Notes: generated by a model from the sequence alone, not told the origin. A DNA stretch of 32,644 nt from Leptospira ilyithenensis (GCF_004771005.1 NZ_RQHV01000048.1:1-32644), one strand, 5' to 3'. Counted from the first letter of the stretch, positions 8,004-17,041 are shown. Translations and numbers: made by a program.

Positions 8004-8465
8004 ATGGCATTGGTTCGCTCTCTTCTCTACCTTCTTCTTCCCGTTCTAACCTGCTTATCCTGCTCCACAGGAGCAATACGAATCCCTTCCACGACTTTCT
8101 CCGGCATAACACCCATTAATTCTCAAATTTCTTGGGAACAAACTGCGGATGTCAAATACAGAATGGCTTCTTTTCGTTTCAAAGACGATCTGATCCGGAC
8201 CTGCAATGACCAAATCATTGAACAGATATTAGTTGAAAATAAATCCTTTTACGGTTTCGGAGACCAATTGAAATGGAGATGGTATGCGGAAGAAACCCTT
8301 TACCCTGATTTTAAAAACTTTGTAAAAGGAATGAACGGGAAAAATATCCAAGGGAACTTAGTTTATCAAGTAGAAGTTCCTTTAGGTAAACCGGCCACCT
8401 TTGTTCGATTAGGTGGCTTGAAAGAAAAAATCCTTCGCGGCTTTATTTCCAGGGTCAGAAAATAA
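8004..8465 (+). CDS. Small predicted lipoprotein, function unknown
   Basis: The product is 153 aa. The start at 8004 is chosen because GGAGG lies 6 bases upstream and a short lipoprotein-type signal follows (MALVRSLLYLLLPVLTCLSC). Either Cys in TCLSC could be lipidated; spirochaete lipoboxes are permissive. A longer frame starting inside the rhodanese gene would bury the signal peptide. The mature part resembles nothing I recognise; it has an even mix of charged and aromatic residues and ends very basic (RGFISRVRK). Its stop codon is one base before the next gene's ATG, so the two are almost certainly co-translated. Confidence 0.7.
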   Translation: MALVRSLLYLLLPVLTCLSCSTGAIRIPSTTFSGITPINSQISWEQTADVKYRMASFRFKDDLIRTCNDQIIEQILVENKSFYGFGDQLKWRWYAEETLYPDFKNFVKGMNGKNIQGNLVYQVEVPLGKPATFVRLGGLKEKILRGFISRVRK

Positions 8466-8466
8466 T

Positions 8467-9309
8467 ATGAAATTCGCATTGATCGGAGACATTCACGGTT
8501 TTTGGAACGAGAAAGACGTGGAATATTTCAACAACTCGGATTATGATGTTTTGTTTTTTGCGGGGGACTTTGGAAAACTGGGTTCCTTCGGGAAAATCGA
8601 TTTTGATTTTTCCCTGCAAGGTTTGCAAAAAAAAGCATATCTGATCCCCGGGAATTGGGACGGAACCAATGTACTAGGACTTCTCGGAGAAGCAAAAAAT
8701 CTCTCCTTTCTCAAATGGCTGGGGAGTTTCGGCTATAGAAAACGTATGAAAACTTTTTCAGAAAAGGTTCGGCCTCTTCCCATTATGGGTTATAGCACAG
8801 TTGTGCTGTCCGAAGAAAAAAGCCTAACACTTATCGTAGGACGACCTCATGCCATGGGAGACGGATTTAGTTTTGCAAAAAATCTATCTTCCGTTTATGG
8901 AGTTCGCAATTCGGAAGAATCCAAAATCAAATACATGACTTTGATCGATTCCATCTCCCAAGAAAATCTGATCTTTCTGTCACATAACGGATCTTATGGA
9001 TTGGGAGACAAACCCACTTCTATCTACGGAGCCGATTTCAAAAAAGAAGGAGGGGACATCGGAGATGAAGACCTTCAATTTGCAGTTCAATACGCAAAAC
9101 AAAAAGGTAAAAAAGTTCCTGCCGTTTTATCCGGACATATGCACCATCATTCTCCCGCATTAAAAATAGAAAGAGAATCAATCGTATATACTGGCGGAAC
9201 GACTTATGTAAACGGGGCAAAAGTGCCGCGTATTCGAAAAGGAAAACATTTCCATACAAAAATAGAATGGAACGGCGGTTCAGTGGTCGTCATACCTGTC
9301 TGGGTGTAA
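8467..9309 (+). CDS. Calcineurin-like metallophosphoesterase
   Basis: The 280-aa protein carries the metallophosphoesterase motifs in order: GDIHG (7-11), GDF (33-35), GNWD (62-65), LSHNG (171-175) and GHMHH (223-227). These supply the dimetal ligands. The third motif is normally GNHD/E; here Trp replaces the His that usually stabilises the transition state, while the metal-ligand Asn is kept. It resembles the cytosolic family also common in cyanobacteria (TIGR04168-like, from memory). No signal peptide is present, so it is cytoplasmic. The substrate cannot be inferred. Confidence 0.8.
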   Translation: MKFALIGDIHGFWNEKDVEYFNNSDYDVLFFAGDFGKLGSFGKIDFDFSLQGLQKKAYLIPGNWDGTNVLGLLGEAKNLSFLKWLGSFGYRKRMKTFSEKVRPLPIMGYSTVVLSEEKSLTLIVGRPHAMGDGFSFAKNLSSVYGVRNSEESKIKYMTLIDSISQENLIFLSHNGSYGLGDKPTSIYGADFKKEGGDIGDEDLQFAVQYAKQKGKKVPAVLSGHMHHHSPALKIERESIVYTGGTTYVNGAKVPRIRKGKHFHTKIEWNGGSVVVIPVWV

Positions 9310-9364
9310 ACTTTCGTCATATGCTGCTGGCAATACTATACTCGATTTTTCTTAGTAAATCCGA

Positions 9365-9380
9365 ATGCACTATAGCGCAT
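9365..9380. repeat. Imperfect 16-bp palindrome in a convergent gap
   Basis: ATGCACTATAGCGCAT is self-complementary at 14 of 16 positions. It sits in the 88-bp gap between the convergent metallophosphoesterase and OsmC-like genes. No T-run follows on either strand, so a bidirectional terminator is possible but weakly supported. Confidence 0.3.
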
Positions 9381-9397
9381 ACTTGAAAGCTCACAAT

Positions 9398-9805
9398 TTA
9401 GTCCGAAAGCCCTGTCTCAATATTTATAGTCCCGCTTAAGATCTTATGCACGGGGCAGGCATTCGCTACTTGCAATAATCTTTCTCTTTGCGCGGATGTC
9501 AAATCTCCGATCAATTTGATATTACGAATGATTTTGGTTTGGTCGGGAGCTGTTTTTTCCAGATTGAGAGAAACTTCCACCACATCCAAAGGCATTTCTT
9601 TACGATCAGCATACATCCGTACGGTGATCGATGTACAGGAACCGAGGGCCGCAACCAAGATTTGTGTAGGAGCGGGGCCTAAGTTGGTTCCGCCTGATTC
9701 AATCGACTCGTCTGCAGACCACCTGTGGCTGCCGGTGTCAATGGAAGTAACATACTTTGTTTTTTCAGTCCGAACGATGATATCTTTTGCGAAGGAGTTT
9801 GCCAT
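9398..9805 (-). CDS. OsmC/Ohr-superfamily protein
   Basis: At 135 aa the length is normal for OsmC-like proteins. The two conserved cysteines are present: C57 in ALGSCTSITVRMYA and C117 in NACPVHKIL. In OsmC and Ohr this pair reduces organic hydroperoxides. The sequence looks closer to the YhfA-like general OsmC group than to Ohr, judged by the motif ALGSCTS. It is cytoplasmic. It is the last gene of the long minus-strand run and starts 48 bp after the DUF374 gene. Confidence 0.85.
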   Translation of the reverse strand: MANSFAKDIIVRTEKTKYVTSIDTGSHRWSADESIESGGTNLGPAPTQILVAALGSCTSITVRMYADRKEMPLDVVEVSLNLEKTAPDQTKIIRNIKLIGDLTSAQRERLLQVANACPVHKILSGTINIETGLSD

Positions 9806-9853
9806 ATCTTATTTCCCGAAGATGGATTCCGGAAAACAAGAATTATTTTAAAG

Positions 9854-10516
9854 CTAGCTACTTAATCTTTGTGCTTCCGATATAGCACGTTCCCGATTGG
9901 CGAGCATCGCCTCTTCCACAAGTTTTCTTTGGTTTTCAAATTCCACTTCATTCATTTCTCTAGGAATATAAATAGGATCTCCGTAGGAAACAACAAAGGT
10001 GGTAAAAGGTTTGGGAACTCTATGTTTATCCCAAGCCTTTTCCAGAATCCACTGTCTTGTGCATTCATAATGAAAAGGAACAATCGGAGCCTGAGTGACT
10101 TGCGCTGCAGCGATTAACCCAGGTTGCACGATGAGTGCCGGGCCCCTCGGTCCGTCCGGTGTGAATGCGGCGGAAAGTCCTTTTTTGAGATGGACGATCA
10201 CAGCTTTCAAAGCTTTAGATCCGCCTTTGGAAGAACTTCCCCGAATGCTGGTATTTCCAAACCTCAATACAACCTGATTGATAAAATCACCGTCTTTGGA
10301 CTCGGAGATAAGAACTCCTACATTTTTGCCTCTATGCAAATAAGGAGAATATAAAACATTTGTGTGCCAAATGGATAAAATCAAAGGAGAGTTCTTAGCA
10401 ACTAACAAATCATAGTGTGCCTTTCCGATTTCTTTGAATCGGGAAGTAAATCCTATGCATCTTTGCAAAAAGCAAACGATAAGAGGAAGAAACCATACTA
10501 GGAATTTTCGTTTCAT
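9854..10516 (-). CDS. DUF374-type lysophospholipid acyltransferase-like protein
   Basis: The protein has 220 aa with an N-terminal hydrophobic segment (about 5-22) that could anchor it to the inner membrane. Diagnostic motifs of the DUF374 branch of the LPLAT superfamily are present: SIWHTN (48-53), where the His would be catalytic, SESKDGD (71-77), RGSSSKGG (92-99) and FTPDGPRGP (118-126). The family is thought to transfer acyl chains in lipid A or phospholipid biosynthesis. The substrate here is unknown. It lies 34 bp downstream of the acyl-CoA dehydrogenase, so transcription from the same mRNA is plausible. Confidence 0.85.
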   Translation of the reverse strand: MKRKFLVWFLPLIVCFLQRCIGFTSRFKEIGKAHYDLLVAKNSPLILSIWHTNVLYSPYLHRGKNVGVLISESKDGDFINQVVLRFGNTSIRGSSSKGGSKALKAVIVHLKKGLSAAFTPDGPRGPALIVQPGLIAAAQVTQAPIVPFHYECTRQWILEKAWDKHRVPKPFTTFVVSYGDPIYIPREMNEVEFENQRKLVEEAMLANRERAISEAQRLSS

Positions 10517-10550
10517 AAAAATAATCTAAAAATTATAGTCGTGAGTTTGT

Positions 10551-12296
10551 TTATTCTGCATTTTGAATTCTATAAATGCAAGCTTTTGAAATGGCAGTGC
10601 TGTCAATGAGGTAAGCGCGTGCGTCACGGATCCACCTGTCATACACATCGGTTCCTTTTAATTTACGGAGCGACCTTTCATACAATAGACTGCAAAGATA
10701 TCTTGCTGTAATGATCATCAGATTTTCCGCAACTTTTTCACGGATATCTTCTTCCGGTATACTTCGAAAACTCACCAAAGCTTCTTCAAACATATTTGAT
10801 TGTTCCTGTAGAAACAGCGACGGCGATTCGATTTCTTTTTTAATCCGGTCGATGTATTTTCTAAAATTTCCATCCGAAGTCATGCCCGCGACAATTGCTC
10901 CCGATGCAATTCTTACATGTATCTGACTTGTGCCTTCATAAATGGTATTGATTCTCGAATCTCTAAACATTCTTGCCACATCATAATCTTCCGTATATCC
11001 CGCTCCACCGTGAATTTGAATTGCAAGGTATGCACATCGATGTGCTTCTTCGGAGCAATGGTATTTTACAATGGGTGTGAGAATCGATGCGAGATTCCCC
11101 CAAGTCTTTACTCTTTCATCCTTTCGAATTTCTCTATCTTCTGTGTTTGATTTCTCCAAACGGATCTGATGGTGCTGGTACATATCTACTACGTATGCAG
11201 TTTCAAATGTGAGAAGTCTCATCGCGTTTACTTCTCTTTGAATTTTATGAATCATTTCCGCGACTGCGGGAATTTCAGAAATCGGTTTTCCGAATTGAAT
11301 TCTTTCGTCCGCATATTTTTTGCATTCGTAAAATCCACCGGCTCCCCCACCCGGGCCACCAGCCGCACTTCCTAACCGCATGAAGTTTGTCATCCCGGTC
11401 GTGTATCTTGTAAGACCGAGTCCTTCTTCCCCTAGAATCTCTGCGAAAGCATTTTCATAAACGATCTCGCAGGTAGGTGAAGCATGTATTCCCATCTTTG
11501 TTTCGATTCCTGCGACAGATATGTCCGAACTTTTTACCAAAAATACGGAAAGCCCTCGGGCACCATTTTGTTTTCCTGTTCGGGCAAGAGTGAGTAAACT
11601 CGATGGATAGGGCCCGAGTCCGCACCCTTGCGATATAAAACGTTTTGTTCCATTGATACGATAGGTTCCATCTTCCATTTTTGTTGCCGTAGTTCGGACA
11701 TTGTTCAGATCCGATCCGAAATCAGGCTCGGTCAAAGCCATTGCAAAAAGAGTTTCACCTAATGCAGCTTTTGCTGCAAATTTTTCTATCTGCTCTTTTG
11801 TTCCGAATCTGGATATGATCTGTGCAAGATTCAAAAGCGTGATGGTCATGCAAAAAGAAACGTCCCCTCTTGCCATGATCATTACAAAAAATACACCTAC
11901 CGTTGCAGGAAATCCCAGTCCACCAGCTTCTCTCGAAATGGAATAGGGCATAAGACCCGTATCCCGAAATTTTTCGTATATTGAAATTGTTTCTTTGGGA
12001 AAAATCACCTTTCCATTTTCATAACGCAAATGATTTCGATCCATGGCTTGCGAAACCTGTGAAACTTCTTTTCCAAAAAATTCTCCCAGAGATTCAAGAC
12101 TCAATCTATATAATTCTATAGCTTCCTGTATATCGGAAGGTGCCATTTCGAATCGGGGATTGCCGGTTTTTTTATAAATCTCATGATCCGAAAAATCTTT
12201 TCCTTCCGTTGATTCTACAATGGAAGGCCAATCAATCAGATGTTCGAAGAATACTTTCAGATCTTCGTCGTCGGAAAAATAATTATTTGAAATCAT
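10551..12296 (-). CDS. Acyl-CoA dehydrogenase, long (DmdC-like length)
   Basis: The 581-aa flavoprotein has the acyl-CoA dehydrogenase fold: an N-terminal helical domain, MALTEPDFGSDL (186-197) in the middle domain, and in the C-terminal domain QIHGGAGYTEDY (427-438) followed by NTIYEGTSQIH (450-460). E454 is at the catalytic-base position. An N-terminal extension of about 80 residues and a C-terminal one of about 110 make it longer than the usual 380-400 aa, like DmdC- and FadE-type enzymes. It would oxidise an acyl-CoA to the enoyl-CoA, passing electrons to ETF; the chain length is not predictable. There is no Shine-Dalgarno sequence. It starts 23 bp after csrA, an odd neighbour for flagellar genes. 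Confidence 0.9.
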   Translation of the reverse strand: MISNNYFSDDEDLKVFFEHLIDWPSIVESTEGKDFSDHEIYKKTGNPRFEMAPSDIQEAIELYRLSLESLGEFFGKEVSQVSQAMDRNHLRYENGKVIFPKETISIYEKFRDTGLMPYSISREAGGLGFPATVGVFFVMIMARGDVSFCMTITLLNLAQIISRFGTKEQIEKFAAKAALGETLFAMALTEPDFGSDLNNVRTTATKMEDGTYRINGTKRFISQGCGLGPYPSSLLTLARTGKQNGARGLSVFLVKSSDISVAGIETKMGIHASPTCEIVYENAFAEILGEEGLGLTRYTTGMTNFMRLGSAAGGPGGGAGGFYECKKYADERIQFGKPISEIPAVAEMIHKIQREVNAMRLLTFETAYVVDMYQHHQIRLEKSNTEDREIRKDERVKTWGNLASILTPIVKYHCSEEAHRCAYLAIQIHGGAGYTEDYDVARMFRDSRINTIYEGTSQIHVRIASGAIVAGMTSDGNFRKYIDRIKKEIESPSLFLQEQSNMFEEALVSFRSIPEEDIREKVAENLMIITARYLCSLLYERSLRKLKGTDVYDRWIRDARAYLIDSTAISKACIYRIQNAE

Positions 12297-12319
12297 AATT
12301 ATTTTTATTTTCCGTTTTC

Positions 12320-12559
12320 TTACTGTTTCTTTTTGAAGATATCGCCCAGTTTGCCCAAATCTTCCGGTTTGATCTTGGTATCGGCTGCCTTTTTATTTTC
12401 TTCCTGTATCTCTTTATAAACTTCCGCTCTATGTACAGATACGTTTTTAGGAGCCTTTACTCCGATTTTCACCTGATCGCCTTTGATATCCACAATGACG
12501 ATCTCGATATCGTCACCTATCATTATGGATTGATTGCTCCTTCTAGCAAGAACTAACAC
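12320..12559 (-). CDS. csrA: Carbon storage regulator CsrA
   Basis: The 79-aa protein begins [20 protein letters not shown] and continues with [16 protein letters not shown], the RNA-binding core containing the conserved C-terminal-side Arg (R44). CsrA binds GGA motifs in leaders and blocks translation. The start is GTG at 12559, the family's usual N-terminus, 3 bp after the fliW stop. The tail beyond residue 60 is longer than in E. coli CsrA (61 aa), with a lysine-rich end. FliW, the adjacent gene, is the known protein antagonist of CsrA in flagellar assembly, so the pair probably forms the FliW-CsrA switch. Confidence 0.96.
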   Translation of the reverse strand: MLVLARRSNQSIMIGDDIEIVIVDIKGDQVKIGVKAPKNVSVHRAEVYKEIQEENKKAADTKIKPEDLGKLGDIFKKKQ

Positions 12560-12562
12560 GCA

Positions 12563-13024
12563 TTATACCTTTTCAGAAGCCGGCTCTTCCATAGACTCTA
12601 CAATACTTTTCCGAATCGGATGGTTTTCATCCCTGGAAATGAACTGTTTTCCTTTACCCGCATTTCCATTGATGATCACAGGGCCTTGTAAATTGGCAGT
12701 CATTCCTCTTGGATTGTCATGAGGTATCGTAACAATTAAAAAAACGATTCCGTCTTTCCAATTTGAGAGATCTATGTCCTTCAGTTCCTCTTCCGAAATA
12801 ACCGGCTTATAATCATTCAGAAAAAGTTCCGGTTGGATCATAATAAATGCAAGACCGGATTCATCGGTTGATTGCAACCATTTGAAAGGACTTTCCGCGT
12901 TCTCTTCGATTAACGCATATTCGGTGTATTGTTCGAATCCGAGAAGGCCGCCCGAAAATCTCAGAATTTGTTTTTGTTCCACTTGAATGGTTCCAAAAGG
13001 TTTTGTGTGAATTGTTACTGACAT
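12563..13024 (-). CDS. fliW: Flagellar assembly factor FliW
   Basis: The 153-aa protein has the FliW signature: FGTIQVEQKQILRFSGGLLGF near the start (split here as FGTIQ, then ILRFSGGLLGFE), FKWLQSTDESGLAFIMIQP, and NLQGPVIINGNAGKGKQ near the end. FliW binds either flagellin or CsrA; when flagellin is secreted, free FliW relieves or imposes CsrA control. It sits between flgL (13 bp upstream) and csrA (3 bp downstream), a synteny also known from Bacillus and spirochaetes. The Shine-Dalgarno sequence is weak, suggesting coupling to flgL translation. Confidence 0.95.
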   Translation of the reverse strand: MSVTIHTKPFGTIQVEQKQILRFSGGLLGFEQYTEYALIEENAESPFKWLQSTDESGLAFIMIQPELFLNDYKPVISEEELKDIDLSNWKDGIVFLIVTIPHDNPRGMTANLQGPVIINGNAGKGKQFISRDENHPIRKSIVESMEEPASEKV

Positions 13025-13037
13025 TTAAGCTGAAATC

Positions 13038-14306
13038 CTAACGAAGAAAATCCATAAGAGAAGGTTTGATGATTCTGGAGCCCACATTGAGTGCGTATCC
13101 GTGGATGGTTTCAAGCCATTTCATATTCATGATGGTCTCCGGAAAATCAATTCCTTCGTTTTTAGCAAGAAGTTCCGTCATGTACATCTTGTCGTAAGAT
13201 ACACGATCTTCGTGTTCTTCCATACGATTCATTCTGGCACCGACCGTTGCACGATGACGCAGAATATTTTCCAAGGCAAGATCCAGATCTCCCAGATCCC
13301 TTCCACCGATTCTCTCCTGATCCTTTTGAATCAAATCGTTCCTAAGTTGAATGAGCACATCAAACACAGAAAGACCAGTCACCGTTGCCGACTTAGAATA
13401 GTTATTCGGTGGTTCGCTGGCAGACGGTTCAATCAGACCGATGTCTTTCAATACGGTTCCGCCAGCAACATCTTCCATCCAAATCTGGTGAGGGGCTGTC
13501 GATGAAATGGAAATATTATCTTGAGCCAGCTTACTGGCTTTTACTTCCAAGGGAGAGTTATTGATTTTATCAATGACATCGTCTATGGTATCCCCTACCG
13601 AGATATGCACTTCCACTCCGTCAATTTTGAAAATTTGATCGGAAGTTGCCTGGTAAGAAGAGTTGTCCACACGACTGGTAACACTTACGTTGGTCCCCCA
13701 GAATACTTTATTTCCGGGAATCGTAACAGGAATGTATTCTCCCTTTTCGATCTCACGTAACTGTTCTCCGATATCTCCGCGATATTCCACACCTACATAT
13801 TGGTTTTTGAGTTCCAGTCCTTGCAGACCTTTGATCTTGGATTCAATCGGTTCGAAGGGAGGACGTTCCGTAACAAAACCGCCAAACAAAGGTTGTCCGG
13901 TAGCATCTCTTGCGTTTGCCAAATCGACAATTGCCCTCAAATGTTGGTCAATCTCTTTACCGATTGCAACTTCCAATTCGAAACCTTTATCGCCTTGGTA
14001 GATACCATTTCCTGCTTGGACAGTTAGGACTCTCACTCTTTGGAAGATCTCTCCCATCTTGTCCAGAACTCCATCCACCTGTTGCAGTCTTTGGTATCCG
14101 TCTCCGATGTTTTCTTCGAATTGGGAAAGTTCATTCAACCGAGAACGAAAAAACATTTGATTGGTCGCGGCACCGGGATCATCGGAAGGTTTGCGAATTT
14201 TCAAACCTGTGCCCAATTGATTTTGGGTTTCATCCATAGCCACCTGGTGACGATTTAAGTTTCGCACCAGAGAGTTATTTTGCATCATATTGGTGATACG
14301 TATCAT
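13038..14306 (-). CDS. flgL: Flagellar hook-filament junction protein FlgL
   Basis: The 422-aa form starts MIRITNMMQNN at the ATG at 14306, the family's canonical beginning; a GTG nine bases upstream would add three residues that families lack. N-terminal coiled-coil region (QLGTGLKIRKPSDDPGAA, residues 32-49) and a C-terminal coiled coil (about 330-400) match flagellin-type D0/D1 domains. The central part is larger than in E. coli FlgL (317 aa), suggesting an extra surface domain. FlgL joins FlgK to the filament; in spirochaetes this lies in the periplasm. The gene starts one base after the flgK stop. Confidence 0.95.
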   Translation of the reverse strand: MIRITNMMQNNSLVRNLNRHQVAMDETQNQLGTGLKIRKPSDDPGAATNQMFFRSRLNELSQFEENIGDGYQRLQQVDGVLDKMGEIFQRVRVLTVQAGNGIYQGDKGFELEVAIGKEIDQHLRAIVDLANARDATGQPLFGGFVTERPPFEPIESKIKGLQGLELKNQYVGVEYRGDIGEQLREIEKGEYIPVTIPGNKVFWGTNVSVTSRVDNSSYQATSDQIFKIDGVEVHISVGDTIDDVIDKINNSPLEVKASKLAQDNISISSTAPHQIWMEDVAGGTVLKDIGLIEPSASEPPNNYSKSATVTGLSVFDVLIQLRNDLIQKDQERIGGRDLGDLDLALENILRHRATVGARMNRMEEHEDRVSYDKMYMTELLAKNEGIDFPETIMNMKWLETIHGYALNVGSRIIKPSLMDFLR

Positions 14307-14307
14307 A

Positions 14308-16221
14308 CTATACACCTAACCTATTGATAATGGTGTCCAACATTTCATTGAGTGTGGAAATCATACGCGCGGAGGCATTATATGATTGTTGGAACTGAAC
14401 CATATTAGCCATCTCTTCATCCAAATTTACACCCATTACGGATTGACGCATATTTTCCAATTCTACCATCAACTCGCTTTGAGTGGTATATTCCTGTTTT
14501 GCTTCGCGGGCTTCTGTTCCCAATTTTGAAATCAGCGAGTTATAAAAATCATCCGTGGTTTTGGAATAATCGAACATCACCGGTTTTTCCCGAAGGGCAG
14601 CCGCGATGAGAAGTGCGTTCGTTCCGTCTTTATGGCCGTGAGGAGAATTGTAATCTCCCGTTCCACCGACATCCTTACCTCTCGCCGCTGCAATGTTAGC
14701 CGGATTATTTTTTACGTCGGCAGACATATGAAAAAAAGCGGACGGATGAAACATAGGAGTTAGAGTCACATCCTGTGAATTTGCCTGGAATTTATTGATT
14801 TCACCTAGTTTGCGATAATCAAAAGATCCTGCCGACCCTGCCCCGGAAAGAACCCCTGTCAAACCTACAAGCAATTCTCCCGAGTCTTCCAAGTGGCGGA
14901 TCATGAAGTTTTCTTTTTTATCATGAGCTTGTGTTGTAGATTTAAGCGCCAATTGGTTGTCATGCGACATATAAGCAACAACACCTGTTTCGGAACGGTT
15001 GATTCTTTTGATGACTGCATTCAATGTATCGTCTTTGGAGTAAGGAACGAGAACTTCCTCTTCTCCGAGAGCGGTTGCTTTTAAAAAACGCATGGTTCCG
15101 CTGATCCCGATCGGGCGGTCCGGGTCGATGGAAGTTCTACCGGTGACACGAAAGATCGCGGTTTTGTCGTTCAGACCGTCTCCGTCCGTGTCGATTTCCC
15201 CAAACGTATTCGTAGCAAGGCTCTTTTCTTCAAAGAAACTTAGATTTGTTTTTCCATTCAAACCGAATCCGTCTTTATGGATCTCATTGATGATATCCAT
15301 TGCATTGATGGCAAGTGCGTCTACCGAGTTGATTTTTTCTACAAGGATATTGTCCCTGATTTCGTACAGTGCCTGAATACTTCCTTTGCGAAGCAGCACT
15401 TCCTTACCGGTTTCAGCCCATTTCATATCCAACAAACCGTCGTTTGCCGGGTTACCGACAAGGTCGATTTTGTGAACTTTTTGTCCTTGAACGAGAATCT
15501 GCTGACCGATGAAAACCATCAGCTCGTCTTCATCGCTTCTTCCGATAGTGATGTCCACCATCCCGGCCAATTCTTGCAAAAGTTCGTCTCTTCTATCAAG
15601 TAGGTCGTTCGGATTGTCACCTAATGCTTGTGACTTGCCAATCTTTTCATTCAAGGATTTAATATTTTCGGCAACAGTATTGAGATGATGTACTTTTGAT
15701 TCTACTTCTCTATTGGCCTGTTCTCTGAGTTGGGACAGTTTGCGGAATACATCTTCCATTCTGCTTCCCAGACCTTCTGCTTTTTCCTGAACAACAGCTC
15801 TATGCGCCGTTTCTTCCGGATAACTGGACAGATCTTCCCAAGCAGACCAAAAATTATCCATCAAAGCACGGAGCGTGGTACCGGACGGCTCATTGAAAAC
15901 GGTTTCCACTTGGTAGAGATAATCGTTCTTTTTACCCCAATAGTCTTTCGTAGAAGAAGACTCGACGATACGATCGTCTATGAAATTGTCCCGAACTCTT
16001 TCAATCTCCGCAACTTTCACTCCTTGTCCGATCTGACCCGCTACCTCGGCACGATTGAGTGCCGGTTCGTAAATCGGATCCATGCTATTCATCACTACTC
16101 GCTGCCTAGCATAATGTTTGTTATCTGCATTGGATATGTTATGACCAGTCGTTTGGAGTGCTTGCTGGTGAGCAGACAATCCCCGTTTTCCGATTTCGAT
16201 TCCTTGAAATGTGGATCCCAT
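14308..16221 (-). CDS. flgK: Flagellar hook-associated protein FlgK
   Basis: The 637-aa protein begins [20 protein letters not shown] and has the rod/hook-family motif [17 protein letters not shown] near residue 26. It ends with the conserved coiled coil ([19 protein letters not shown]). FlgK is the first hook-filament junction protein. A striking insertion contains DTDGDGLND (344-352), an Asp-rich loop like calcium-binding dockerin or thrombospondin type-3 repeats. An AGGAG Shine-Dalgarno sequence lies nine bases before the ATG, and ATGGGATCC follows, giving two GGA motifs that flank the start, a layout that CsrA could bind. Confidence 0.95.
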   Translation of the reverse strand: MGSTFQGIEIGKRGLSAHQQALQTTGHNISNADNKHYARQRVVMNSMDPIYEPALNRAEVAGQIGQGVKVAEIERVRDNFIDDRIVESSSTKDYWGKKNDYLYQVETVFNEPSGTTLRALMDNFWSAWEDLSSYPEETAHRAVVQEKAEGLGSRMEDVFRKLSQLREQANREVESKVHHLNTVAENIKSLNEKIGKSQALGDNPNDLLDRRDELLQELAGMVDITIGRSDEDELMVFIGQQILVQGQKVHKIDLVGNPANDGLLDMKWAETGKEVLLRKGSIQALYEIRDNILVEKINSVDALAINAMDIINEIHKDGFGLNGKTNLSFFEEKSLATNTFGEIDTDGDGLNDKTAIFRVTGRTSIDPDRPIGISGTMRFLKATALGEEEVLVPYSKDDTLNAVIKRINRSETGVVAYMSHDNQLALKSTTQAHDKKENFMIRHLEDSGELLVGLTGVLSGAGSAGSFDYRKLGEINKFQANSQDVTLTPMFHPSAFFHMSADVKNNPANIAAARGKDVGGTGDYNSPHGHKDGTNALLIAAALREKPVMFDYSKTTDDFYNSLISKLGTEAREAKQEYTTQSELMVELENMRQSVMGVNLDEEMANMVQFQQSYNASARMISTLNEMLDTIINRLGV

Positions 16222-16233
16222 AGTTTTAAACTC

Positions 16234-16740
16234 CTAGGCAGTCGCGTTCAAAATGACCGCGCTCTGTTGGCCCTGCCCTCGCCGAATCGGTTGTTTGCTC
16301 GATGTATAAACTTTTTCCCTTTCGTGTTCATGAAGGGTATCGATTGTTTTTTGGAGGAAATCCTTACGGGTACGAAGCAATTTATCATTCACAATGATTG
16401 CTTCTTTCAATTCTTGCACTGCACTCTTCAACTCTTGTGCAAAACCCTTCAGTTTATAATTGGATTCCCTATCCATTTGATTTAAAAAATTGGTTAATGT
16501 GATTTCTTTGTTTTCGAATTTTTCTTTTTCGTAAACTTCCTGGATCGTCTTCATACGAATCCGTTCCAGTTCCGATGCCTCTACCATTACATGGTAGCTC
16601 TCTTTGACATAAGATTCGAGAGCTCGGCCATCGGCGCTATGGATCGCCTGTCTTTTTTTGCCTTCCCAATCCAGAAGCCGTTTGTAACAGTCTATTTCAT
16701 TAGTAAACAGACTTCTAAGCGATTCTACCCAATCCAGCAT
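16234..16740 (-). CDS. flgN: FlgN-like flagellar export chaperone
   Basis: The product has 168 aa from the ATG at 16740 (GAGGGAACGC just upstream; a TTG four codons earlier is the alternative). It is highly helical with heptad-like Leu and charged residues, and the pattern W.gKr.Ai...D (LLDWEGKKRQAIHSADGRAL, residues 22-41) is typical of FlgN. FlgN binds FlgK and FlgL and delivers them to the export apparatus. The assignment rests on this pattern and on its position 12 bp upstream of flgK; sequence identity in this family is low. Confidence 0.8.
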   Translation of the reverse strand: MLDWVESLRSLFTNEIDCYKRLLDWEGKKRQAIHSADGRALESYVKESYHVMVEASELERIRMKTIQEVYEKEKFENKEITLTNFLNQMDRESNYKLKGFAQELKSAVQELKEAIIVNDKLLRTRKDFLQKTIDTLHEHEREKVYTSSKQPIRRGQGQQSAVILNATA

Positions 16741-16818
16741 GCGTTCCCTCAATTGAAGGATCGACGGAATTGAAAATGGGCTTAGGAAAATTTATAAAAA
16801 TTTACTATTTCTGCCACT

Positions 16819-16992
16819 ATGTCGCAAAAATCACCATGTACGAAGGTATGTATGATGGATCCCGATACGGAACTCTGCGCCGGGTGTTTCCGTACTTTGG
16901 AAGAAATCGGGCTTTGGTCACAGTATACCGACGAAGAGAAGGCGCTTATTTGGGAGAAATTAGAAAAAAGGAAGGAGAACGCTCGAAGCTAA
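16819..16992 (+). CDS. DUF1289 small cysteine-rich protein
   Basis: A 57-aa protein reads MSQKSPCTKVCMMDPDTELC, then AGCFRTLEEIGLWSQYTDEE, and ends ENARS. The family pattern SPC..VC.MD..t.lC.GC.RTl.EI..W is complete, with C7, C11, C20 and C23. DUF1289 proteins are of unknown function; the four cysteines suggest a bound metal. It lies on the plus strand between the divergent flgN and the minus-strand gene at 17042, with no obvious Shine-Dalgarno sequence, so it could also be expressed weakly or from a leaderless-type start. Longer frames across the same DNA are in other phases. Confidence 0.85.
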   Translation: MSQKSPCTKVCMMDPDTELCAGCFRTLEEIGLWSQYTDEEKALIWEKLEKRKENARS

Positions 16993-16996
16993 GAAA

Positions 16997-17018
16997 GCCC
17001 TGGCGGGAAAGCCAGAGC
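16997..17018 (-). terminator. Rho-independent terminator of the 17042-17329 gene
   Basis: Read on the minus strand, GCTCTGGC, a 6-base loop and GCCAGGGC form an 8-bp stem with one mismatch, followed by TTTCTT. It begins 24 bp after the stop codon of the minus-strand gene and overlaps the end of the plus-strand DUF1289 gene (stop at 16992). There is no T-run on the plus strand, so it works, if at all, for the minus strand. Confidence 0.65.
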
Positions 17019-17041
17019 TACAGTTATAGATAGAACCCGGA

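Noticed and set aside
14307..14315. GTG start nine bases upstream for FlgL
   Set aside because: It lies inside the flgK stop region, and the family's canonical N-terminus is MxRITN at 14306.
15730..16485. A 251-codon plus-strand frame across flgK and flgN
   Set aside because: It is wholly antisense to two secure flagellar genes, has low-complexity Phe/Ser/Arg-rich content and no recognisable motif or ribosome-binding site.
16770..17033. An 87-codon plus-strand frame over the DUF1289 gene
   Set aside because: The DUF1289 frame in another phase has a complete family pattern; this frame is Arg/Tyr-rich without any pattern.
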